NCBI GenBank assembly: GCA_025964295.1
Contig: JAOPZD010000665.1
Span: 1-12,687 of the forward strand
Length of the DNA: 12,687 nucleotides
DNA from: Conexibacter sp.
GTDB taxonomy: Bacteria; Actinomycetota; Thermoleophilia; Solirubrobacterales; Solirubrobacteraceae
Reading direction: 5' to 3'
Positions 7,401 through 11,990 of this stretch are shown here, one piece after another. Both the position numbers and the translations under genes were made by a program. The notes beneath the pieces were generated by a model. The model saw nothing but the letters and a program-made list of their open reading frames with translations, was not told the DNA's origin and made no database searches. Numbering within the stretch: the stretch's first letter is position 1; each line of letters begins with the position of its first letter.

Positions 7401-7474
7401 AGGGCGGCGAGGACGGCGGCGCAGGCCAGGTACGGGACCCAGGCCCACCGCCGCACCATGTCGAGGGTGATCAT
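4454..7474 (-). CDS. Membrane PAS-GGDEF-EAL protein, probable bifunctional c-di-GMP cyclase/phosphodiesterase
   Basis: A 1006-residue c-di-GMP turnover protein. Residues 10-314 hold about ten membrane spans with short loops, including GDL (78-80) and PFPSLGDASYIAVYP (94-108). A degenerate GAF-like region follows at about 322-430, then PAS (about 436-552) with an RDISERKAFE exit. The GGDEF domain (about 555-725) has an intact GGDEF at 642-646 and the inhibitory RxxD site at 633-636. The EAL domain (about 735-995) has EALLR at 771-775, N832, E864, DDFGTGYSS at 894-902, K915, E950 and Q970. All residues needed for both cyclase and phosphodiesterase chemistry are present, so net direction must be set by the sensor part. 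The ATG at 7474 overlaps the stop of the PLP-enzyme gene (ATGA) and has GGAG six bases upstream. The 3' end overlaps the MFS gene by 11 bases. An ATG at 7459 is a weaker alternative start. Confidence 0.95.
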   Translation of the reverse strand: MITLDMVRRWAWVPYLACAAVLAALYMTTAPFKGNSYVMFTLGLAPVIAILCAIRLHQPEAKAPWYWFAAGFLLFWLGDLYTYSYPKLTHHETPFPSLGDASYIAVYPVLMVGLWLIVKRRAARSTDRGTIDAAILTIGLAVPQWIALMAPNLHEETLTTAGKLVSVAYPLGDVILLAAALRLALDGGKRGVAFNFMSSAIALLLVTDFVYGLKLLDGTYTGQLWLDAGWIGFYVLWGAAALHPSMKILDHGRPARSALTRWRLALLSVASLMAPAVELTHDVQRGDTDMAVVTSAAIVLFGLVVVRMAGLMRNQERSMDRERALGRAGAALVAAGTREELDVVAIAAARELAGEDADVVLHDADTFTAVDRLAANNHSSLVVELDPREGAASVLVVAGPSVAERAVREVLAALGTQVVLAFERAALTEELVRRQSEARFASLVQHSSDLITVLAPDATIAYQSPAIERVLGWTPEDVVGRRIDELMEQGEGGRLLRLIADGVDAPVASQTLETTLAHKDGTTRQFEVLFTNLTADPAVGGIVLNSRDISERKAFERQLAHQAFHDPVTGLPNRALFVERVRHALARSRREARGIGIIFIDLDDFKIINDSLGHAAGDEVLKQVAQRLALSIRASDTAARFGGDEFAVLLEDIEGVQEAADAAERIMESVGTPLAAAHKELALRCSLGIAIAAEDGTADADELIRDADAAMYIAKRDGKGGYRLFEPEMHEGVLQRLELRTDLQRALATDQLELFYQPVIRLEDGTISGVEALLRWNHPERGMVGPDQFIPLAEETGLIVPIGRWVLREGCREGRRLMESLPTDRPVSLAINLSLKQLQHSDVVADVREALEESGLPPAQLTLEITESVLMADTDLAVQRLAELKALGIKLALDDFGTGYSSLSYLSKFPVDVLKMDRSFLREGASPQTTDLANAVVALGSTLSLEVVAEGIELPEQWKTLRDLGCELGQGFYFARPMNAEAARIFLAEGRAGELLTGLPSGDDAP

Positions 7475-8787
7475 GCGGCGCTCCGGACCGGGATGGGCAG
7501 CTCGCCGGCCGGTCGCAGCACCCCGCGCGCCGCCAGCTCCTCCAGCGCGACGAGCAGCGTGTCGACCTCGGCGTCGGTGTTGGCCGCGGTCAGCTGCACG
7601 CGGAACCCGACCTCGTCCTTGGGGACGAGCGGGTAGGCGGCGAGCGTCACGTAGACGCCGCGCTCGAAGAGGAAGCGGCCGACCGAGTCGATCTGGTCGT
7701 GATGGCGCAGCGGGATCTCGATGATCGGCAGGCCGGAGCGGTTGGGCGTGTGGACGTCGAGCCGCTCGAGCCCGTCGAGCGTGCGGCGCGTGAGGCGCTC
7801 GAGCTCGTCGCGCAGCGCGTCGCCGCGCTTCTCGTTGACCTCGAGGCCCGCGAGCACCGTCGCCAGCGAGGCGACCGGCGAGGGACCCGAGTAGAGGTAC
7901 GGCGGCGCCGCGACCTTCAGCAGGTCCTTGACCGGCGTCGGGCAGGCGATGAACGCCAGCAGCGAGCTGTAGGACTTGGAGAAGCCGCCGACGAGGATCA
8001 GGTTGTCGTAGGACTCGCCGAAGTGCCGGACGATCGAGTTGCCGCGCGCCCCGTAGGGGTTGGTCACGCCGTCGCCGCGCTCGCCGATGACGCCGAAGCC
8101 GTGCGCGTCGTCGACGTAGAGCAGCGCGTTGTGCTTGCGGCAGACGGCCGCGAAGGCGGGCAGGTCCGGCGGGTTGCCGGTCATCGAGTTGACGCCGTCC
8201 ATGCAGACCAGGCGCGTCGGGTCGCGCTCGGCGGACAGCAGCTCGTCGAGGTGGTCGGGGTCCTCGAAGCGGAAGCGCCGGACGGCGGCGCCGCGGGCGC
8301 GGGCGGCCTGGCAGCCGTCGTAGATCGTCTTGTGGGCGCGAGCGTCGAGGAAGATCGTCCCCGAGGCGGCCAGCAGCGGGATCACCGACAGGTGGATGTG
8401 GGTGATCGTCGGCAGGACGAGCGAGTCCTCGGCGCCGAGGAGCGCGGTCAGCTTCTCCTCGATCTGCTCGTAGAGGACCGGGCTGCCCAGCAGGCGCGAC
8501 CAGCTCGGATGCGTCCCCCAGGCGTCCAGGTAGGCCGGGATGGCGTCGATGATCTCGCGATCGAGGTCGAAGCCGAGGTAGTTGCACGACGCGAAGTCGG
8601 CGAGCCACTGGTCGCCGACGCGGATCATGCGGCCGTCGATCTCGTCGATGACGGCGTCCACCATCGGGTGGGACGCCTTCAGCTCGGCGAGGTCGCGGCA
8701 GCTCTCGAGCCAGTGGTCCAGCCACGGTCGCCGGGCGACCGGGCCGACCGCGGGCGAGACGGCAGGGGATGTCGACGTAGGACGCAT
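7471..8787 (-). CDS. PLP-dependent alpha-oxoamine synthase-family enzyme (BioF/KBL/SPT/CqsA fold)
   Basis: A 438-residue fold-type I PLP enzyme. The family joins an acyl-CoA to an amino acid with loss of CO2, giving an amino ketone. Visible landmarks are ASCNYLGF (66-73), the Gly-rich HPSWSRLLGSPVLYEQIEEKL (93-113), and H152 in RAHKTIYDG, which corresponds to the histidine stacking on PLP. DDAHGFG at 226-232 supplies the Asp to the pyridine nitrogen plus His. The PLP lysine is K271 in GGFSKSYSS. The motif around the lysine differs from the usual TFSKALG, so it is not an ordinary BioF or KBL; no biotin or threonine-catabolism gene is nearby. Serine palmitoyltransferase-like or autoinducer-synthase-like use is possible. 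The ATG at 8787 has GGGGGAG unusually close upstream (one base from the ATG). The stop overlaps the c-di-GMP gene by four bases. Confidence 0.9.
   Translation of the reverse strand: MRPTSTSPAVSPAVGPVARRPWLDHWLESCRDLAELKASHPMVDAVIDEIDGRMIRVGDQWLADFASCNYLGFDLDREIIDAIPAYLDAWGTHPSWSRLLGSPVLYEQIEEKLTALLGAEDSLVLPTITHIHLSVIPLLAASGTIFLDARAHKTIYDGCQAARARGAAVRRFRFEDPDHLDELLSAERDPTRLVCMDGVNSMTGNPPDLPAFAAVCRKHNALLYVDDAHGFGVIGERGDGVTNPYGARGNSIVRHFGESYDNLILVGGFSKSYSSLLAFIACPTPVKDLLKVAAPPYLYSGPSPVASLATVLAGLEVNEKRGDALRDELERLTRRTLDGLERLDVHTPNRSGLPIIEIPLRHHDQIDSVGRFLFERGVYVTLAAYPLVPKDEVGFRVQLTAANTDAEVDTLLVALEELAARGVLRPAGELPIPVRSAA
7481..7484 (-). promoter_or_regulatory. Shine-Dalgarno for the GGDEF-EAL gene inside the PLP-enzyme gene
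   Basis: GGAG on the minus strand ends six bases before the ATG at 7474 and lies within the last codons of the upstream enzyme gene. It supports 7474 over 7459 as start and means the downstream gene can bind ribosomes itself as well as by coupling. Confidence 0.55.
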
Positions 8788-8814
8788 GCTCCCCCGCCCT
8801 GATCGGACCGTGCG

Positions 8815-8867
8815 CGTCCACTTTGAGGTTATTCAGCGAACGTGGACGACTTTCTGCAGGTTCGCTG
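8815..8867 (-). promoter_or_regulatory. Leader element with interleaved inverted repeats, possible H-type pseudoknot
   Basis: Two perfect inverted repeats are interlocked in the 98-base gap before the PLP-enzyme gene. In minus-strand RNA order, CAGCGAAC (8867-8860) can pair with GUUCGCUG (8841-8834). CGUCCAC (8848-8842) can pair with GUGGACG (8821-8815). The inner strands abut with no base between. The loops are 11 bases (8859-8849) and 12 bases (8833-8822, AAUAACCUCAAA, A-rich). That is the layout of an H-type pseudoknot with coaxial stems. It ends 27 bases before the ATG. I recognise no known riboswitch consensus. It could instead be two protein-binding sites in DNA. Confidence 0.4.
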
Positions 8868-8881
8868 CGGCAAGTACGCAG
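8865..8881 (-). terminator. Short hairpin after the MetE-like gene
   Basis: CUGCG and CGCAG (arms 8881-8877 and 8869-8865 on the minus strand) enclose seven bases, starting five bases after the TGA of the MetE-like gene. No U-run follows, so it is weak as a terminator. Its 3' arm overlaps the first strand of the pseudoknot candidate, so the two structures exclude each other. Confidence 0.25.
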
Positions 8882-8885
8882 GGTT

Positions 8886-10019
8886 TCAGGAGCCCCAGAC
8901 GTCCTGCGCGACCTCGACCACGCGGCGCAGCTTGGCGACCTCCTGCTCATAGGTCAGGGCGTTGCCCTCGACCGTCGAGGAGAACCCGCACTGCGGCGAG
9001 AGGCACAGCTGATCGAGGTCGACGTGCTGCGACGCCTCCTCGATGCGGCGCTTGAGGTCGTCGGCCGACTCGAGCTCCCCGCGCTTGGTCGTGACGAGGC
9101 CGAGGACGACGACCTTGCCCTTGGGGACGAACCGCAGCGGCTCGAAGCCGCCGCTGCGGGCGTCGTCCCACTCCATGAAGAACCCGTCGACCTCGAGGTC
9201 GTTGAACAGCGCCTCGGCGACGAAGTCGTAGCCGCCCTCGGCCACCCACGACGAGCGGAAGTTGCCGCGGCACATGTGCGTGGTCACCGCCATGCCCTCG
9301 GGGCGGGCGCTCAGCGCCTCGTTGATGTGCTTGATGTTGGCCTCGTGCTGGTGCTCGCCGTCGCCGCCGATCGCCTCGACGTGCTTGCGCTGCTCGGGGT
9401 CGTTGAGGTAGGCCAGCGACGTGTCGTCGAACTGCAGGTAGGTGCAGCCGGCGTCGCCGAGGCGCCGGACCTCCTCGGCGTAGGCGCCGGTCAGGTCGGC
9501 CCAGAACTCGTCGAGGTCGGGATAGACGGACTCGTCGATCGACGCGCGCCCGCCGCGGTAGTGGACCATCGACGGCGACGGGATCGTCAGCTTGGGCGTC
9601 GCGCCGCCGTCGACGTCGCCGACCGTCTCGCGCAGGAACGCGAAGTCGTCGCCGAAGATCGTCTCGCTGACGCCGAGGCGCCCGTCGATCTGCATCGCCG
9701 CGGGCGTGAACTCGATGTCGCCCTCGGCGTTGTGGAACTGGACCTTGAGGTCGCCGGGCGCCTTGGTGATGCCGTCGAGCTGGTAGATGAAGTCCATGTG
9801 CCAGGAGGCGCGGCGGAGCTCGCCGTCGGTCGCCGAGCGCAGCCCGACGTCCTTCTGCATGGCGACGACCTCCCGGATCGCGTCGTCCTCGCGGGCGCGC
9901 AGCTCCGCGTCGTCGATGCGCCCCGCGGCGTGCTCCGCGCGGGCCTCCAGCAGCGACGGCGGGCGCAGCAGGCTGCCGACGTGGTCGGCGCGGAACGGGG
10001 GGCGGGCTCGCTGGCTCAT
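8886..10019 (-). CDS. MetE C-terminal-like cobalamin-independent methionine synthase family protein
   Basis: A 377-residue single-barrel protein resembling the catalytic half of MetE and the shorter YxjG/YxjH group. These transfer a methyl group to a homocysteine-type thiol bound to zinc. The N-terminus has the family's DHVGSLLRP at 12-20. The four expected zinc ligands can be placed at H248 and C250 (THMCRGNF), E283 (FFMEWDD) and C344 (LSPQCGFSST). TDGELRR at 64-70 and QFDDTSL at 196-202 are also typical. The N-terminal folate-binding half of full MetE is absent, so the methyl donor need not be methyltetrahydrofolate. The start at 10019 is supported by AGGAG six bases upstream. It lies 98 bases before the PLP-enzyme gene on the same strand, so shared transcription is possible but not shown. 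Confidence 0.92.
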   Translation of the reverse strand: MSQRARPPFRADHVGSLLRPPSLLEARAEHAAGRIDDAELRAREDDAIREVVAMQKDVGLRSATDGELRRASWHMDFIYQLDGITKAPGDLKVQFHNAEGDIEFTPAAMQIDGRLGVSETIFGDDFAFLRETVGDVDGGATPKLTIPSPSMVHYRGGRASIDESVYPDLDEFWADLTGAYAEEVRRLGDAGCTYLQFDDTSLAYLNDPEQRKHVEAIGGDGEHQHEANIKHINEALSARPEGMAVTTHMCRGNFRSSWVAEGGYDFVAEALFNDLEVDGFFMEWDDARSGGFEPLRFVPKGKVVVLGLVTTKRGELESADDLKRRIEEASQHVDLDQLCLSPQCGFSSTVEGNALTYEQEVAKLRRVVEVAQDVWGS

Positions 10020-10025
10020 GCGGGG

Positions 10026-10030
10026 CTCCT
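10026..10030 (-). promoter_or_regulatory. Shine-Dalgarno of the MetE-like gene
   Basis: AGGAG on the minus strand with a six-base spacer to the ATG at 10019. It is the best ribosome-binding site in the window and fixes this start. Confidence 0.7.
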
Positions 10031-10105
10031 ACCCATCTGAGCGCCCCACCCATCCAGGGGGTGACATCGGAAAACGGGCGCGTTCCCACTACAGGGAGGC
10101 CCATC
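10031..10105. repeat. Three CCCATC (GATGGG) repeats in the divergent intergenic region
   Basis: CCCATC occurs at 10032-10037, 10049-10054 and 10100-10105. The first two extend to ACCCATC. Start-to-start distances are 17 and 51 bases. They lie between the MetE-like gene and the divergent cyclase gene, the two nearest ones just upstream of the MetE-like ribosome-binding site. A regulator site is possible; short repeats in GC-rich DNA can also arise by chance. Confidence 0.25.
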
Positions 10106-10128
10106 CGGGGCCGATCACCCGGGGCAAT

Positions 10129-10149
10129 CGTCCGGTCAGGGTCCGGACG
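10129..10149 (+). promoter_or_regulatory. Perfect 7-bp hairpin in the leader of the diguanylate cyclase gene
   Basis: CGTCCGG (10129-10135) and CCGGACG (10143-10149) enclose TCAGGGT. The hairpin ends 26 bases before the TTG start at 10176. A second weaker stem, CCGGG/CCCGG at 10105-10122, lies just upstream. No T-run follows, so a transcription terminator is unlikely. A leader structure or a protein-binding palindrome fits better. I see no c-di-GMP riboswitch consensus. Confidence 0.4.
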
Positions 10150-10175
10150 CGAACCTCAGAGAGATCCTGTCTGCC

Positions 10176-11990
10176 TTGTCGCGTTCCGTCCGCCGGCTCG
10201 TCTTGCCCTTCGCCTCCTGCTTGGTGGTGGTCCTCGTGCTGCTCCCCGCGGACGATCGCGTGGACTGGCCCGAGGTCGGCTGCGCGCTGGCGCTGCTGAT
10301 CGCCGCCGGCATCGGGATGACCGCCGCGGCGGGCGGCCAGGAGCGCCGCAGCACGACGCTGCTCAGCCTCCTGGCCCTGCTCGGCGCGGTCGCGCTGCTG
10401 CGCGACGGCGTGGGCGCCAACGCCGGGTTCGGGCCGCTCATCTTCCTGCCCGTGATGTGGGCGGCGCTCGAGCGACGCCGCGCCGAGCTGCTGCTCGTGC
10501 TCGTCGGCGTCGCGGCCGTCTACTTCCTGCCGGTGATCATCGCGCCCGGCCCGCAGTACCCGTCCAACGCCTGGCGCGGCGGCGCGCTGATGATCGTCAT
10601 CTCCGCGGGCGTGGGCTTCGCGGTCATGGCGCTCGTCGACCACGTGCGCGCCGAGGGCGAGCGCTCCGCGGCGATCCTCGCGGCGATGTCGGAGGGCTTC
10701 GCGTTGACGCGCGACGGCACGATCGTCCAGGTCAACCCGGCGCTGTGCGCGATCACCGGCTTCACCGCGCCGGCGCTGCTGGGCAGCCGCGCGCCGTTCC
10801 CGTTCTGGCCGCCGGAGTCCGAGGAGGCCAACTCCGCGCTGCTGGACAAGGTCGTCGCCGCCGGCGGCGGCTCGTTCGACATCGAGCTGGTCCGCGCCGA
10901 CGGCACCCGCTTCCCGGCGGTGATCTCCGCCGTGCTGACCGACCTCGGCGACGACAGCCGCAGCTTCCTGAACACCGTCCGCGACGTCACCGACCTGCGC
11001 GCCCACGAGGACGGCCAGCGCCGCCACGCCGAGCAGCTGGCGACGATCACCGACGTCATCCGCGAGATCGGGCACTGCGACCCGCTCGAGGCCCGCCCGA
11101 CGATCTGCCGCACGGCGCTCGCGCTGACCGACGGCGCGCACGCGGTCAGCCTCTGGGAGGTCGGCCACGAGGGCGAGCTGACGACGACCGCGACCCGGCC
11201 GGAGGCGACGACGCCCTACCGCGTCGCCGCCGACCAGACCGAGCACGGCGCCCACGTGGTCATGCGCACGGGCCGGCCGCTGTTCGTCGCCGACGCGCTG
11301 ACCAGCCCGCACTGCGACCGCCGGATCATCGAGCTGCTGGGCGCCGCGTCGGTGCTCTTCCACCCGATCTCCGACGCCCACGGCGTCCGCGGCGCGCTGG
11401 CGATCTCCTGGCCCCACGCCCGCGCCGAGATCCCCGAGGGCGACGTCATGATGATCGGCGTGCTGGCCGGCGAGGCCGCGCTGGCGATGCAGCGCGCCGA
11501 CCTGCTCGGCCGCCTGGACGAGCTGACGCGCACCGACGAGCTGACCGGCCTGCCCAACCGCCGGGCGTGGGACGAGCTGCTGACCCACGAGCTGGCCGTC
11601 GCCGTCCGGCACGCCAAGCCGGTGTCGGTGGCGATGCTCGACCTCGACTTCTTCAAGCGCTACAACGACGCGCGAGGCCACCTGGCCGGCGACCGCCTGC
11701 TGCGCGCGGCGGCCGCGACGTGGCAGACGAGCCTGCGCGCGACCGACGTGCTGGCCCGGTGGGGCGGCGAGGAGTTCGCGCTGCTGCTGCCCGGCTGCGA
11801 CGCCGAGGGCGCCGCGGCGCTGATCGAGCGGCTGCGCGGGTCGCTGCCCGACGGCGTGACGTTCTCGGCGGGCGTCGCGTCGTCCGACGGGACCGACGCG
11901 CCGCGGACGCTGATCGACGCGGCCGACCAGGCGCTCTACCAGGCCAAGGCCGGCGGGCGCGACCGCGTCGTCGTCGGCGCGACGCCCTAG
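10176..11990 (+). CDS. Membrane PAS-GAF-GGDEF diguanylate cyclase
   Basis: A 604-residue c-di-GMP synthase. Five or six membrane spans occupy about 8-155. A PAS domain (about 162-275) ends in TVRDVTDLRAHED, and a GAF-type domain (about 285-440) includes HPISDAHGVRGALAISW at 396-412. The GGDEF domain (about 445-600) opens with DELTGLPNRRAW (454-465) and has LDLDFFKRYND at 488-498. The active-site GGEEF at 530-534 is intact, as is the feedback-inhibition site R521-A-T-D524. No EAL domain follows, so this protein should only make c-di-GMP. Start choice is moderate: TTG at 10176 is the first plausible start before the first span, with only a weak GAGAGA about 12 bases upstream. It diverges from the MetE-like gene and ends tail to tail with the peptidase, their stop codons sharing CTAG at 11987-11990. 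Confidence 0.93.
   Translation: MSRSVRRLVLPFASCLVVVLVLLPADDRVDWPEVGCALALLIAAGIGMTAAAGGQERRSTTLLSLLALLGAVALLRDGVGANAGFGPLIFLPVMWAALERRRAELLLVLVGVAAVYFLPVIIAPGPQYPSNAWRGGALMIVISAGVGFAVMALVDHVRAEGERSAAILAAMSEGFALTRDGTIVQVNPALCAITGFTAPALLGSRAPFPFWPPESEEANSALLDKVVAAGGGSFDIELVRADGTRFPAVISAVLTDLGDDSRSFLNTVRDVTDLRAHEDGQRRHAEQLATITDVIREIGHCDPLEARPTICRTALALTDGAHAVSLWEVGHEGELTTTATRPEATTPYRVAADQTEHGAHVVMRTGRPLFVADALTSPHCDRRIIELLGAASVLFHPISDAHGVRGALAISWPHARAEIPEGDVMMIGVLAGEAALAMQRADLLGRLDELTRTDELTGLPNRRAWDELLTHELAVAVRHAKPVSVAMLDLDFFKRYNDARGHLAGDRLLRAAAATWQTSLRATDVLARWGGEEFALLLPGCDAEGAAALIERLRGSLPDGVTFSAGVASSDGTDAPRTLIDAADQALYQAKAGGRDRVVVGATP

Noticed and set aside
4955..7636. An 893-codon open frame on the plus strand opposite the GGDEF-EAL gene
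   Set aside because: It is antisense to a gene with clear domains. Its translation is low-complexity, rich in Arg, Ala, Gly, Asp and Gln, with no motif, as expected of shadow frames in GC-rich DNA.
7471..8787. Naming the PLP enzyme BioF, KBL, SPT or CqsA
   Set aside because: Only fold-level motifs are visible, the lysine motif is atypical, and no pathway neighbour decides the substrate.
8788..8885. A known c-di-GMP, SAM or cobalamin riboswitch before the PLP enzyme or MetE-like gene
   Set aside because: I could not find the conserved core sequences of these classes. Only the pseudoknot-like pairing is supported.
7475..8950. N-terminal extension of the GGDEF-EAL frame upstream of 7474
   Set aside because: The extra translation is Arg/Pro-rich shadow sequence of the PLP-enzyme gene. 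The ATG at 7474 has a Shine-Dalgarno and is followed directly by the first membrane span.
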